A DNA stretch of 53,345 bases, from assembly GCA_021413845.1 (NCBI GenBank), contig JAIOPP010000160.1:1-53345 (forward strand), given 5' to 3'. Source of the stretch: Planctomycetia bacterium. GTDB taxonomy: Bacteria > Planctomycetota > Planctomycetia > Pirellulales > PNKZ01. Shown here in pieces: positions 1-9,415 of this stretch. The notes below the pieces were generated by a model. That model searched no databases. It had not been told where the DNA came from and saw nothing but the letters and a program-made list of their open reading frames with translations. The position numbers and the translations under genes are program-made. Each line of letters starts with the position of its first letter. Position 1 is the first letter of the stretch.

Positions 1-484
1 AGAGCCGCGTCATCGACTTCTTCACTTCCGTTTGACGAGCCACGATCTCCGCGCCGGCTGTATCGGTCGGGGCTGCCTTCGTCCACGCTTCGTAAACGGC
101 TGCCGGATCACCGGCGCGCAGCGCGGTGAGGAGCGATTGTTGTTCTTCCGGCTTCCAGCCTGTCGTTTTGGTCAAGATGCTGAGCTCGTCCGGCATGAGC
201 GTCTTCAGCTTAGTGCTCATTTCCGTTACCGACTCGACGACCTTCTTATCGATCGACGCGACTGCGGTTTCTTTTTCCACGGTCGACAGCGGCAACGGCG
301 TCATGATCTTATTCACGATCGCGACCGCCTTGCCCGGCTCGATGCTGTTGCTGCGCAGCGCTTGATTGCCGAGCGAAGGCTCGGGCCCGACGCGCGGTGG
401 TGCAGCGATCTGCGCCAAGGAGACTTGTACGAACGACGCGGCTGCTAACGAGGTCAACAGCATGGAGACCTTATTTCGAAACAT
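1..484 (-). CDS. Secreted protein of unknown function, C-terminus cut by window edge
   Basis: The frame opens at an ATG on the minus strand at 484 and stays open to base 1, giving 161 visible residues. A GAGGTG ribosome-binding site lies about 6 bases upstream of the ATG. The N-terminus (MFRNKVSMLLTSLAAASF, then VQVSLAQ) looks like a Sec signal peptide with cleavage near AQ-IAAPP. The mature part is rich in charged and helix-forming residues. I do not recognise a family. The stop codon lies outside the window, so length and domains are unknown. Real coding is supported by the signal peptide, the ribosome site and the uninterrupted frame. Confidence 0.75.
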   Translation of the reverse strand, partial: MFRNKVSMLLTSLAAASFVQVSLAQIAAPPRVGPEPSLGNQALRSNSIEPGKAVAIVNKIMTPLPLSTVEKETAVASIDKKVVESVTEMSTKLKTLMPDELSILTKTTGWKPEEQQSLLTALRAGDPAAVYEAWTKAAPTDTAGAEIVARQTEVKKSMTRL

Positions 485-720
485 CACGGCACCTCTAATC
501 GAAGACTGGTTGTTGGCCACAATACGCTCAACTTGATCGTTCCACGCCTAGAGCCGTTTCGCCTACACGACGGCTGTTATGCAAGAAGCATCCGAAGAGA
601 CCATGCTTGCAAACGATGTGCCCCTACCTATGTCCGAGAAGGGGCTACGAAAGAAGACTCTCTCGACGAGCGCTTCGCTTGACAATGCAAGTACGTGATG
701 GCGAAAGAGGGAGCTTCGCC

Positions 721-2382
721 TTACGAAGCTGCGATCAGCTTCGCGCGAAACCGAGCGACGGCGGCATGGGGATCGGCAGCTTTGAGCACGGCACCGCTCA
801 GTGCGACTTTGCGAATGCCGGTGTTAATTACTTCGTCGATGTTCTCAACTGTGATGCCGCCGATCGCGAAGGCGGGGAGCGTGATCTCGGCCGAGGCTTG
901 GCGAAGGAACTCCAAGCCGGGGAAGTTATCGAATTGTTTCGTCTTCGAAGGAAACGTCGGGCCGAGGCCGAGGTAGTCGGCGCCGTCGGCGACCGCTTGA
1001 CGTGCTTGTTCGATCGAATGAGTCGAGACGCCGATCAGCGTTTGCGGGCCGAGAATTCGTCGGGCGGCGTCGACCGTGAGCTCCTCTTGCCCGAGATGCA
1101 CGCCATCGGCTTCCGAGAGCAGGGCGAGGTCCGGCCGATCGTTCATGATGAAGAGCGTTCGCCGGTCCGGGTGGCCGAAATCGCGGGTCGCTGCGCGCAA
1201 GGCTCGGGCTCGGGTCAGCAGCGTTCGGTCGTCGAGTTGCTTGTCGCGCAGTTGCAAAACATCGACACCTGCTTCGATCAGCGAGCGGGCGATCGCGACG
1301 AACGAGGCTTCGCTCTCGCGCCCGTCGAGCAATACATAGAGCGCGGCCGAGGCGAGTCGGGCGCGTCGCGAACAGTCGTCGCTTTCGATCGAGTAAGGTC
1401 GCGCAGCGCGGGCAGCGGTCGGCGTTTGAGCATCGAGCTGCCGCTGCAAGGTGTAGGCGCGGTAGCGGAGTTGCTCGCAGCGCGATGCCATAACGGGATC
1501 GAGCACCTTGCCGAATTCTTCGAGGCTCCGGAGCGATTCTTGCAGACGGCGGACGTTCGCCGCCGCAACATCGGCCAAATCGAGCCGGATCATCTCCGTC
1601 GGCGTCGAGAGTTCGGTTCCGACGTCGTGAATGGTATCGCGCGCGGCAAGTCGGGCCTTCATCGTCAGCGGCGCGAGCGCGGACGCTAGGTCGTGCCGCA
1701 TTTGCTTGCAGAGCGCGGTGAGCGCACGATCGTCGAGCGCGAAGCGAACATAGTCTTCGACTACGCGCACTGCTTCTCCGGCCCGATTACCGGCGGCGTC
1801 GAGAATGCGGAGTAAGCGAACCTCGGCCGAACCGACGAGCAGGCTGTTCGCCTTCGGAGCAACCGCGAGTTCCGTTGAGCGATCATCGGCCAGCGGCAGC
1901 GAAGGCTCGTCGATCATATCTGCCAGCGGGATCGGCGAGTGGTCGATTCCGTAGCGGTCACAGATCTCGGCCTCCATCGCATCGGGATTCACCCCTCGGT
2001 CGCGGAGCCACAGGCCGACGTCGCCGTCGTCGGTCGCGAGCCCTAGCAGGAGGTGTTCGGTGGCAAGTTGACAGGTGCGCGGGTTTTCGTCGAGGCGGAG
2101 GATCGCGCCGTGGAAGGCGTTCTCAAGCTCCAGTGATAGCGGTCGCACGGCTCCGGCAATTCCGGGCTTCGCCGAATCGCGCACTTCCGCCTCGGGCCAA
2201 CGTCGGTGAATCGTCTCTTCGTCGATCGCCGCGGCTTCCAAGACCTTGGCGGCGCGACACTCCGGCTCGCTCAGCAGGCCGAGTAAGACGTAGAACGGGC
2301 TCAGCTCGTTCCGGTCGCGCGGAAGACGACCGGCGGCGGCATGCAGGGCTCGCTCAGCGGCCGGAGTATATTGATAGGTCAT
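721..2382 (-). CDS. thiE: Clp_N-ThiD2-ThiE fusion, thiamine-phosphate synthase
   Basis: Three parts are visible in 553 residues. Residues 1-62 and 80-142 resemble the two repeats of the Clp N-terminal domain; the second carries ATEHLLLGLA, close to the hallmark of ClpC N-domains. Residues 185-320 match the ThiD2 type of HMP-phosphate kinase-associated domain (LDAAGNRAGEAVRVVEDY, later LCKQMRHDL). Residues 345-553 are a complete ThiE TIM barrel with VLQLRDK, NDRPDLALL, DGVHLGQEEL, GVSTHS, GLGPTFPSKTK and AIGGI. ThiE joins HMP-PP and THZ-P to make thiamine phosphate in the cytosol. ThiD2-ThiE fusions are known in other bacteria; I do not recall a Clp_N part as standard. The ATG at 2382 is the only start that includes the Clp_N repeat. 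The gene is divergent from 2568, and clpC lies one gene further on. ThiE function is near certain; the Clp_N role is unknown. Confidence 0.92.
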   Translation of the reverse strand: MTYQYTPAAERALHAAAGRLPRDRNELSPFYVLLGLLSEPECRAAKVLEAAAIDEETIHRRWPEAEVRDSAKPGIAGAVRPLSLELENAFHGAILRLDENPRTCQLATEHLLLGLATDDGDVGLWLRDRGVNPDAMEAEICDRYGIDHSPIPLADMIDEPSLPLADDRSTELAVAPKANSLLVGSAEVRLLRILDAAGNRAGEAVRVVEDYVRFALDDRALTALCKQMRHDLASALAPLTMKARLAARDTIHDVGTELSTPTEMIRLDLADVAAANVRRLQESLRSLEEFGKVLDPVMASRCEQLRYRAYTLQRQLDAQTPTAARAARPYSIESDDCSRRARLASAALYVLLDGRESEASFVAIARSLIEAGVDVLQLRDKQLDDRTLLTRARALRAATRDFGHPDRRTLFIMNDRPDLALLSEADGVHLGQEELTVDAARRILGPQTLIGVSTHSIEQARQAVADGADYLGLGPTFPSKTKQFDNFPGLEFLRQASAEITLPAFAIGGITVENIDEVINTGIRKVALSGAVLKAADPHAAVARFRAKLIAAS

Positions 2383-2482
2383 AAACCGAGTGTGCCACAG
2401 GGCGGTGGGAAGGGCAACTCGGCAGCCGGCTCGAATTCGGTTTCGAGCGGCGTTCGGCGGTCGTGCCTAACCCTTTACCAGG

Positions 2483-2523
2483 CTTTTATTTGCCTTGATG
2501 GAAATAAAAGACGGGGGTAGAAT
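2483..2523 (+). promoter_or_regulatory. Sigma-70-like promoter overlapped by a 9-bp palindrome
   Basis: TTGATG at 2495-2500 and TAGAAT at 2518-2523 are separated by exactly 17 bases, matching the -35/-10 layout of a housekeeping promoter (4/6 and 5/6 matches). A perfect inverted repeat, CTTTTATTT at 2483-2491 and AAATAAAAG at 2502-2510, surrounds the -35 box and enters the spacer, so it could be an operator. The AT-rich patch stands out in the surrounding GC-rich DNA. Transcription would begin near 2530, leaving a leader of about 38 bases before the ATG at 2568. This is inference from sequence only. Confidence 0.45.
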
Positions 2524-2567
2524 CCCGGCGCTATCGTACCGTCACAAGCGGAAGAAGGAACGATCCG

Positions 2568-3233
2568 ATGGGTGGGCAAAAGGATGGCCCAAAGCTCCGA
2601 GCGCCAAGCGTGGGGTATGGTTGGGTGTGGCCCGGCTTAGCCCCGCTATGGACCGGCGGGGAGTGGAGCGGATTCGGTTGGGCGGCCGGTTTCGGACTGG
2701 CCCTCAATGGAGTCGTCGCGGCGACATACGTTTACGACGATTGGATCGGTTCGACCTGGACTTGGTCTGCTTGGGCGAGCGTAGGCCTGTTTTGGATCGT
2801 GGGGGCGTTCGCGAATCGCCGCTGGTTGAAACGGTATGCCCGACGAGCTTCCGGCACGACCACGGCGACCGACTTGTATCCCGAGGCGTTCCACGAATAC
2901 TTACAGGGAAATTGGTTCGCGGCCGAAACTAAGTGTCGAAACCTGATCAGGGCCAACCGCGACGACGCGGAGGCGCGACTGTTGTTAGCCACGCTGCTGC
3001 GGCATGTCGACCGACACGCGGAAGCACGCAAAGAACTGGATCTGCTGTCGAAACTGGATTCGGCCGCCAAATGGCGGATGGAAATAGGCCAAGAGCGTAA
3101 GCTACTGAACGAGCGGATCGAGGGAACACTAGACGCAACGACGTCGGACACGAACAATTTGGACGCCGCGAAGGAAGACGCCGAGGCCGGGTCGACGCCC
3201 GCAACCTATCGCGCGACCCGACTTGCGGCTTGA
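2568..3233 (+). CDS. Two-helix membrane protein with cytoplasmic TPR-like segment
   Basis: The 221-residue protein has two hydrophobic segments around residues 38-60 and 65-83, joined by a short Trp-rich turn. A soluble part from about residue 100 follows (YPEAFHEYLQGNWFAAETKC, then an alanine/leucine-rich helix pair), which reads like one or two tetratricopeptide repeats. The C-terminus is acidic and low in complexity. The start is supported by GAAGAAGGAACG just upstream and by the promoter at 2495-2523. I recognise no named family; a membrane-anchored protein-binding role is a guess from the TPR part. It reads toward clpC with a gap of about 170 bases. Confidence 0.75.
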   Translation: MGGQKDGPKLRAPSVGYGWVWPGLAPLWTGGEWSGFGWAAGFGLALNGVVAATYVYDDWIGSTWTWSAWASVGLFWIVGAFANRRWLKRYARRASGTTTATDLYPEAFHEYLQGNWFAAETKCRNLIRANRDDAEARLLLATLLRHVDRHAEARKELDLLSKLDSAAKWRMEIGQERKLLNERIEGTLDATTSDTNNLDAAKEDAEAGSTPATYRATRLAA

Positions 3234-3297
3234 TGCGTATAGAATGTCTGGATGAGAGGGCGAGCCTGCGAGAAAGAAATGGAAGCGGCTTGCACGA

Positions 3298-3345
3298 GAG
3301 ACGGATGAAATTGTGAGACGAATGGATGTGAGACACGGATGGAAG
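3298..3345 (+). repeat. Three imperfect 15-17 base direct repeats upstream of clpC
   Basis: Units of the form GAGAC-n-GGATG begin near 3298, 3315 and 3330, immediately upstream of the clpC leader. They are imperfect and could be chance purine-rich sequence or binding sites for a regulator. I saw no CIRCE-type element in this gap. Confidence 0.3.
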
Positions 3346-3407
3346 CGAACGCAGTGCGAACGGGAATTGAGTGAGGCGTCTAAGGTTAGACCCAGGGAGT
3401 TGGAATA

Positions 3408-5999
3408 ATGTACGAACGTTTTACCGATCGCGCGCGGAAAGTGATGCAACTGGCGAACCAGGAAGCGCAGCGATTCAACCACGAATACATCGGCACCGAG
3501 CATGTCTTGCTCGGGCTCATTAAAGAGGGGAGCGGCGTCGCGGCGAACGTGTTGAAGAACCTCGACGTCGACTTGCGGAAGATCCGCCTCGAAGTCGAGA
3601 AGCTTGTGCAAAGCGGTCCCGACATGGTGACCATGGGCAAGCTGCCGCAAACGCCTCGCGCGAAGAAAGTCATCGAATACTCGATGGAAGAGGCCCGCAA
3701 CCTCGGGCACAACTACGTCGGCACCGAGCATATCTTGCTGGGCTTGTTGCGCGAACAAGAAGGGGTCGCGGCCCAGGTGTTGATGAACCTCGGGCTGAAG
3801 CTCGAAGAAGTTCGCGAGGAAGTTTTGAACTTGCTCGGCCACGGCATCGAAGGAAGTGAAGGGGGCGAACGCCAGCCTTCCGGCGGCGGTGCCGCAGGCA
3901 CGAGCACTCCCGGCGAACCCGGCGCAACGGGCGGCAAGGGATCGAAGGCCTCGAAGACTCCGGCTCTCGATAGCTTCGGCCGCGACCTCACCGAACTGGC
4001 TCGGCAAACGAAACTCGATCCCGTCATCGGGCGCGAGAAGGAAATCGAGCGGGCGATTCAGATTCTCTGCCGCCGCACGAAGAACAATCCCGTGCTGTTG
4101 GGCGAGGCGGGGGTCGGCAAGACGGCCATCGTCGAAGGCCTTGCGCAGCGCGTCGTCGACGGTGAAGTGCCCGAGATCATGACGGACAAGCGGATCGTCG
4201 TGCTCGACTTGGCGATGATGGTCGCCGGCACGAAATACCGCGGTCAGTTCGAAGAGCGGATCAAAGCGGTGATGAACGAAGTTCGTCGCGCGAAGAATAC
4301 GATCCTGTTCATCGATGAATTGCATACGCTCGTCGGTGCCGGTGGTGCGGAAGGGGCGATCGACGCCTCGAACGTGCTCAAGCCGGCTCTGGCCCGCGGT
4401 GAGATTCAATGCATCGGCGCCACCACGCTCGACGAGTATCGCAAGTACATCGAGAAGGATGCCGCGCTTGAGCGCCGCTTCCAAAAGATCTTGGTCGAGC
4501 CGTCGAGCAAGACCGAGACCATCGAGATTCTCAAAGGCCTGCGCGATCGTTACGAATCGCACCATCGAGTGCAGATCACGGACGACGCGCTCGACGCCGC
4601 GGTCGATCTTTCGAGCCGCTACGTCACCGACCGTTGCTTGCCGGATAAGGCGATCGACGTGATCGACGAAGCCGGCGCACGCGTGCGACTCAAGGCGATG
4701 ACCAAGCCGCCGGATTTGAAGGAAATCGACGAGCAAGTCGAACGGCTCAATAAAGAGAAGGAAGAAGCGGTCGCCAATCAAGACTTCGAGAAGGCGGCGG
4801 CGCTGCGCGATCAGGCCGACAAGCTCAAGAAGAAAAAGCAGACGATCCTGAAGGATTGGCGCAACACATCGCGCGAGTCCGACGGCGTCGTCGATAAGGA
4901 AGTCATCGCCGAGGTGATCTCGAAGATGACCGGCGTTCCGCTCACCCGGATGACGACCGAAGACTCGATCCGCCTCATGGAGATGGAAGCCGAGCTGCAT
5001 AAGAAGGTGATCAGCCAAAGCGAAGCCGTGAAGGCGATCTCGAAGGCCGTGCGCCGGAGCCGGAGCGGTTTGAAGGATCCGAAGCGTCCGACCGGAAGCT
5101 TCATCTTCGCCGGCCCGACCGGTGTCGGAAAGACGCACTTGGCGAAAGCGTTGGCCGAATATCTTTTCGGCGATGCCGAGGCGCTGATCCAGATCGACAT
5201 GTCCGAGTATATGGAGAAGCACAACGTCAGTCGGCTTATCGGCGCTCCGCCGGGATACGTCGGCTTCGAAGAAGGGGGCCAGCTCACGGAGAAGATCCGT
5301 CGCCGTCCTTATTCGGTCGTGCTGCTCGACGAAATCGAGAAGGCGCATCCCGACGTGTTCAACATGCTGTTGCAGGTGATGGAAGAAGGCCGATTGACCG
5401 ACAGCTTCGGTCGCCAGGTCGACTTCCGCAACACCGTGCTCATCATGACGACCAACGCCGGTGCCGAAGCGATCAAGAACGAAAGCCAATTCGGCTTCGA
5501 GGCGACGGTCGAGAAGGATGCTTCCTACGACGGCATGAAGCGCCGCGTGATGGACATCATCGAGAAGTTCTTCCGTCCGGAGTTCATCAATCGTTGCGAC
5601 GACATCATCGTCTTCCGCCATCTCACGGTGGAAGACTTGAAGAGCGTCGTCGATTTGGAACTCTCGAAGGTCCGCGAACGTCTGCTCGAGCGCGGGCTCA
5701 AGCTCATCCTCACGGACGAAGCGAAGAAGCTCGTCATCAAGAAGGGCTCGAACACGGACATGGGAGCTCGTCCGCTTCGTCGCGCGATCGAGAACTACGT
5801 CGAAGATCCTTTGTCGGAAGAACTGCTTAAGGGCGAGTTCAACGGCAAGGATACGGTCTTCGTCGACGTGAAGGTCGTGGCCGACAAGAAGCAGTTGATC
5901 TTCGAAGGGCAAGTCACCACGGGCACCGATGCTCCGGTCGCAACTGCGGCTGCCGGCGGAAGCGATGCCGGCGGCGAAAGTGCCGGCTCGACTCCGTAG
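3408..5999 (+). CDS. clpC: AAA+ unfoldase ClpC, ATPase subunit of Clp protease
   Basis: This 863-residue protein has the full ClpC architecture. Two N-terminal Clp_N repeats contain [11 protein letters not shown] and [12 protein letters not shown] Gly/Ser/Pro-rich linker spans about residues 148-180. The first AAA+ module has Walker A GEAGVGKT near residue 231 and an arginine finger region in ALERRFQKI. The middle region has the UVR-like [18 protein letters not shown]. The second AAA+ module has GPTGVGKT near residue 568 and the ClpB-type D2-small domain at the C-terminus. ClpC unfolds substrates and feeds them to ClpP. The start follows GGGAGTTGGAATA, a good ribosome site. No clpP or mcsA/mcsB is adjacent. 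A strong terminator follows, so the gene is probably the end of its transcript. Confidence 0.98.
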   Translation: MYERFTDRARKVMQLANQEAQRFNHEYIGTEHVLLGLIKEGSGVAANVLKNLDVDLRKIRLEVEKLVQSGPDMVTMGKLPQTPRAKKVIEYSMEEARNLGHNYVGTEHILLGLLREQEGVAAQVLMNLGLKLEEVREEVLNLLGHGIEGSEGGERQPSGGGAAGTSTPGEPGATGGKGSKASKTPALDSFGRDLTELARQTKLDPVIGREKEIERAIQILCRRTKNNPVLLGEAGVGKTAIVEGLAQRVVDGEVPEIMTDKRIVVLDLAMMVAGTKYRGQFEERIKAVMNEVRRAKNTILFIDELHTLVGAGGAEGAIDASNVLKPALARGEIQCIGATTLDEYRKYIEKDAALERRFQKILVEPSSKTETIEILKGLRDRYESHHRVQITDDALDAAVDLSSRYVTDRCLPDKAIDVIDEAGARVRLKAMTKPPDLKEIDEQVERLNKEKEEAVANQDFEKAAALRDQADKLKKKKQTILKDWRNTSRESDGVVDKEVIAEVISKMTGVPLTRMTTEDSIRLMEMEAELHKKVISQSEAVKAISKAVRRSRSGLKDPKRPTGSFIFAGPTGVGKTHLAKALAEYLFGDAEALIQIDMSEYMEKHNVSRLIGAPPGYVGFEEGGQLTEKIRRRPYSVVLLDEIEKAHPDVFNMLLQVMEEGRLTDSFGRQVDFRNTVLIMTTNAGAEAIKNESQFGFEATVEKDASYDGMKRRVMDIIEKFFRPEFINRCDDIIVFRHLTVEDLKSVVDLELSKVRERLLERGLKLILTDEAKKLVIKKGSNTDMGARPLRRAIENYVEDPLSEELLKGEFNGKDTVFVDVKVVADKKQLIFEGQVTTGTDAPVATAAAGGSDAGGESAGSTP

Positions 6000-6050
6000 C
6001 GGATTCAAGTAGTCATAATTTCGTAGCGTCTTTCGCTACAACGAATAGCT

Positions 6051-6100
6051 CGCCAGCCGTTCGAGAAACCAACTGTTTCTCGGACGGCTGGCGGCGTTTT
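6051..6100 (+). terminator. Rho-independent terminator after clpC
   Basis: An 18-base arm at 6051-6068 pairs with 6076-6093 with a single mismatch or wobble across a 7-base loop, followed by GCGTTTT. It lies about 50 bases past the clpC stop. A smaller GTAGCG/CGCTAC hairpin precedes it at 6023-6039. Confidence 0.85.
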
Positions 6101-6222
6101 ACGGCTCGCGAAGATAGCTGCCGATTCGCGGCCTTTCATCCCGTCAAACTCGCACTCACGTACCGAGTCGGCCTAGTCGATAATATCGGCACTGTGTAAA
6201 TGTACGGTGGGGCTGCGCGCGC

Positions 6223-7191
6223 ATGCCCGTGCCGGCGTCGAAATCGCTTCCTAGTGACGCGCTCGGCGATCCATTTCCCCTGCTCTTTCACGATCGAAAC
6301 GCCTCTTTCATGTCGTCCGTCTCCGGATCATCCACCGAAATTCCACAAGCCAACGGCACGCGCTCGTTTGCGCAATCGGCCGTGGACTGGATCTCCGATC
6401 TCGGCGATGTCTTCATCGGCTACGTCGCGGCCTTAGGCGACCTCACGCTCTTCATCTTCTCGACGATGCGCTGGACCTTCACGCGCCTGCCGAAGCGCGA
6501 AACCCTGATGCCGAACTTCTACCAGATCGGCGTCCTGAGTCTTCCCGTCATCGCGCTGACGGGTACGTTCATCGGCATGGTCTTGGCCGTGCAAAGCTAT
6601 GCGCAGTTCCGTGCGCTCCATATAGAAACGCGCCTCGGCGGCGTCATCAACCTCTCGCTGGTGCGCGAGCTCGGGCCGGTGCTGGCGGCGACGATGCTCG
6701 CCGGGCGCGTCGGCGGAGCGATGGCTGCCGAACTCGGCACGATGCGCGTCACCGAGCAGATCGACGCGCTCTCGAGCATGGGCGCCAACCCGATCCACTA
6801 TCTTGTGGTCCCGCGTTTTCTCGGCTGCTTGATTCTCATCCCGACCCTCACGATCATGGCCGACTTCATGGGGGTCGTCGGCGGTTGGTTCTACAGCGTG
6901 CTGTTGTTGAAGATCGACTCACATCACTATTGGGCGAATTCGCAAGCGATGGTCGGCACGTTCGACGTCTTCAGCGGCATTCTCAAGAGTTTGTTCTTCG
7001 GTGCGGCGATCGCGCTCATCAGTTGCCATCGCGGGTTCCACTGCGCGCCCGGCGCGGAAGGGGTCGGCCGCGCGGCGACCGGCGCATTCGTGCATTCCTT
7101 CGTTATGATTCTCGCCATCGACCTCGGCCTCGGCATCGTGCTCGACGCGTTCTATCTGCTCCTCTGGCCCGAGGGAGTCGCTATTCTGTAG
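6223..7191 (+). CDS. MlaE-type ABC transporter permease
   Basis: The protein belongs to the MlaE permease family of MCE lipid transporters. It has about five hydrophobic segments and the family signature [20 protein letters not shown] near the middle, followed by [19 protein letters not shown]. These permeases sit in the inner membrane and move phospholipids between the membranes together with an ATPase and an MCE-domain protein, which are the next two genes. The start is uncertain. The ATG at 6223 has GGTGGGGC upstream, but an internal ATG at 6310 would give a protein nearer the usual family length. The gene ends 10 bases before the ATPase gene, so the two are surely co-transcribed. Confidence 0.92.
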   Translation: MPVPASKSLPSDALGDPFPLLFHDRNASFMSSVSGSSTEIPQANGTRSFAQSAVDWISDLGDVFIGYVAALGDLTLFIFSTMRWTFTRLPKRETLMPNFYQIGVLSLPVIALTGTFIGMVLAVQSYAQFRALHIETRLGGVINLSLVRELGPVLAATMLAGRVGGAMAAELGTMRVTEQIDALSSMGANPIHYLVVPRFLGCLILIPTLTIMADFMGVVGGWFYSVLLLKIDSHHYWANSQAMVGTFDVFSGILKSLFFGAAIALISCHRGFHCAPGAEGVGRAATGAFVHSFVMILAIDLGLGIVLDAFYLLLWPEGVAIL

Positions 7192-7201
7192 CGAGAGCTT
7201 C

Positions 7202-8071
7202 ATGGTCGCAGCGGCGGAAGAACATTTCGAACACAATCACGACCACGATCCCAAACCGGAATCGGATCGCCCGCTCGTCGAGATCGAGGGGATGAGCGTC
7301 CGCTTCGGCAAGAACTGGGTGCTGCGTGACATCAACCTCGTGATTCCGCGCGGGCAGACGTTGGTGCTGCTCGGCGAAAGCGGCTGCGGCAAGACCGTAT
7401 TGATGAAGACGATCATCGGCCTCGTGAAGCCCGTTGCTGGCCGCGTCTTGTACGACGGTCGCAACCTCGAAGATCTCAACGAGCGCGACATCACGAACCT
7501 GCGCACGCGGTTCGGTTTCGTGTTCCAGCAAGCCGCGTTGTTCGACAGCATGACGATCGAGCAGAACGTCGCTTTCCCGCTGCGGCAGCATACGAATAAA
7601 GGTCGCGAAGAGCGTCGGCGAATCGTCATGCAGCGGCTCGCCGAAGTCGGGCTGCCGGATAATGTCTGCTTTAAGAAACCGGCCGAACTCTCGGGCGGCA
7701 TGCGCAAGCGCGTCGGGCTGGCGCGGGCGTTGGCCTTGAATCCCGAGATCATGCTCTACGACGAACCGACGACCGGGCTCGACCCGATCATGAGCGACGT
7801 CATCAACGAATTGATCCTTCGCGTTCGACGGCAATATCCGGTGACGAGCATCGTCGTGACGCACGACATGCACTCGGCTCGCAAGGTGGCCGATCGGGTC
7901 GTGATGCTCTATCCGCAGCTCCGTTTGAAGAATGGAGAGCCGCAAATGATCTACGATGGCCCGCCCGAGGGAATGGAAAAGTCGCCCGATCGGCGCGTCG
8001 TGCAATTCGTACGCGGCGAAGCGGGCGAACGGCTTATGGAAATGCGCGACCGCGGAGTGTTGACCGATTAG
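7202..8071 (+). CDS. MlaF-type ABC transporter ATP-binding protein
   Basis: A complete ABC ATPase of 289 residues. Walker A is GESGCGKT, the Q-loop is FVFQQAALFDSM, the signature is LSGGMRKRVGLARAL, Walker B is IMLYDEPTTGLDP and the switch histidine is in VVTHDMHS. LSGGMRKRV is typical of the MlaF/Ttg2A branch that drives MCE lipid transport. The His/Asp-rich N-terminal 20 residues are unusual and might bind metal or be disordered. The gene starts 10 bases after the permease stop and precedes the MCE protein gene. I see no gene for MlaA, MlaB or MlaC in the window. Confidence 0.95.
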   Translation: MVAAAEEHFEHNHDHDPKPESDRPLVEIEGMSVRFGKNWVLRDINLVIPRGQTLVLLGESGCGKTVLMKTIIGLVKPVAGRVLYDGRNLEDLNERDITNLRTRFGFVFQQAALFDSMTIEQNVAFPLRQHTNKGREERRRIVMQRLAEVGLPDNVCFKKPAELSGGMRKRVGLARALALNPEIMLYDEPTTGLDPIMSDVINELILRVRRQYPVTSIVVTHDMHSARKVADRVVMLYPQLRLKNGEPQMIYDGPPEGMEKSPDRRVVQFVRGEAGERLMEMRDRGVLTD

Positions 8072-8160
8072 CTTTCCTCTGTGACAGCCTCGGATTCGTC
8101 TGCGATATAACTAGACCAAGTTTCACAACGCCCCACTTAACCTTTCACGTTTAGCGATCG

Positions 8161-9228
8161 ATGGACGAACGAACCGTACAATTCCGCGTCGGTGTGATGG
8201 TGCTCGCCACACTCATCATTCTCGCGATATTGTTGCTGTTGTTCGGCGATCTGCCGTCGCTCGTGAAGGGGACGTACACCGTTCGCTTCGCCTTTCCGCA
8301 AGCGCCGGGCGTTTCCGTCGACACGCCGGTGCGCGTCAACGGCATCCTCATCGGTCGGGTTCGTGAAGTCGAGCTCGACGACAAAGTCGGCGTGATGGTG
8401 ACGGCTAAGATCGAAGAAAAGTACCATCTCTACAAAACGCAGATGGGACGCATCGGCGGCTCGCTCTTAGGCGATGCGGTAATCGAGATCATCGCCGATC
8501 CGGAACCGAAGCCGCGCGAGGAAGTCAAAGACGGCGATACCCTCTCGGGCGTCGTCGCGAAGGATCCGTTTCAGGCGTTGACGAACCTCGAATCGACCGT
8601 CTCCGTTGCCGTCGCTTCGATCGCCAAAACCAGCGACGAGATCGGCATTCTGGCGCTGCGCGCCAATCGCTTCTTCGACGCCAACGAAGGTCAGATCACG
8701 CGAATCGTCGCCGAGACGCAGTCGACGATCGTGCAGCTTCGCTCGGCCATCGCCAACGCCGACGCCTTCATCAATGATCCCGTCATGCGCGAGAACCTGA
8801 CGAAGACGATCAACGACATGCCGCGCGTGCTCAATACGCTCACCGATACGATCGGAAGCTTGAAGAACACGATGATGCTCGCGGATCGGAACTTGAATAA
8901 CTTGGAGGGGATCACGAAGCCGCTCGGCGAGCGCGGGCCGAAGCTGATCGAGAACGTCGATCGCGCGGCGATCCAACTAGAGACGGTGCTCACCGAGCTC
9001 GCCGGCTTCACGCGACAGCTCACGAATTCGCAGGGCTCGTTGTCGCGCTTCGTCAACGACGCCGCGTTGTACGACAACGTTTCGACGACGATTCAGAACG
9101 TCAACGATCTGTCGCGCGATTTGAAGCCGATTCTGAACGACCTCCGCGTCTTCAGCGACAAGGCCGCACGCCATCCCGAACAATTCGGCGTCCGCGGCCT
9201 CATCCAACAAAACTCGGGCATCAAGTAG
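8161..9228 (+). CDS. MlaD-like MCE-domain protein, lipid transporter substrate-binding subunit
   Basis: A single N-terminal transmembrane helix (about residues 10-29) anchors the protein. An MCE domain follows at about residues 38-115, with PGVSVDTPVRVNGILIGRV and GGSLLGDAVIEII. The remaining 230 residues are largely helical and could form a long tube or coiled coil, as in PqiB/YebT-like proteins. MCE proteins form hexameric rings that guide lipids across the periplasm. It is the third gene of the operon, 89 bases after the ATPase gene. At 355 residues it is longer than E. coli MlaD, which may reflect a single-component bridge. Confidence 0.92.
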   Translation: MDERTVQFRVGVMVLATLIILAILLLLFGDLPSLVKGTYTVRFAFPQAPGVSVDTPVRVNGILIGRVREVELDDKVGVMVTAKIEEKYHLYKTQMGRIGGSLLGDAVIEIIADPEPKPREEVKDGDTLSGVVAKDPFQALTNLESTVSVAVASIAKTSDEIGILALRANRFFDANEGQITRIVAETQSTIVQLRSAIANADAFINDPVMRENLTKTINDMPRVLNTLTDTIGSLKNTMMLADRNLNNLEGITKPLGERGPKLIENVDRAAIQLETVLTELAGFTRQLTNSQGSLSRFVNDAALYDNVSTTIQNVNDLSRDLKPILNDLRVFSDKAARHPEQFGVRGLIQQNSGIK

Positions 9229-9234
9229 CGGGCA

Positions 9235-9262
9235 GTGGTCAGTGGCCAGTGATCGGTGGTCA
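9235..9262. repeat. GTGGTCAGTGG-type low-complexity repeat
   Basis: Several near-copies of GTGGTCAGT/GTGGCCAGT/GTGATCGGT run in tandem directly after the MCE gene stop. The reverse complement resembles the CCGACCAC tandem at 51768-51791, so both may belong to one dispersed family. Confidence 0.6.
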
Positions 9263-9295
9263 GTCGATACAGTAATGCCGCAACGGCCGTCCCCT

Positions 9296-9312
9296 CGCTT
9301 GCGGTTTCGCGA
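9296..9312 (+). repeat. Dispersed repeat CGCTTGCGGTTTCGCGA, copy 1
   Basis: This 17-base motif recurs exactly at 49909-49925. It also occurs as an inverted, near-perfect pair at 36194-36240. All copies are intergenic. Confidence 0.7.
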
Positions 9313-9415
9313 ACCACTCAACAACCCCAAGCACACGACGATTGTTTGCTCCTCCAGGTGCATCCAGTTATACTTGTGGCGTCGCTCCTTCCTGCTCGAC
9401 TTCCGGCCTTCCCTC

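Noticed and set aside
607-1689. A 360-codon plus-strand frame over the thiamine fusion gene
   Set aside because: Low-complexity Arg/Gly-rich antisense shadow; the minus frame has complete ThiE motifs.
3129-6008. A 959-codon open frame on the minus strand opposite clpC
   Set aside because: It lies entirely antisense to a certain clpC gene and results from GC-rich codon use in the real frame. It has no ribosome site or recognisable domain.
6200-6436. Short frame overlapping the MlaE gene start
   Set aside because: It is in another frame and lacks similarity; the permease frame is supported by family motifs.
9242-9415. N-terminal extension of the DUF1501 frame
   Set aside because: It runs through two intergenic repeats and would bury the Tat signal.
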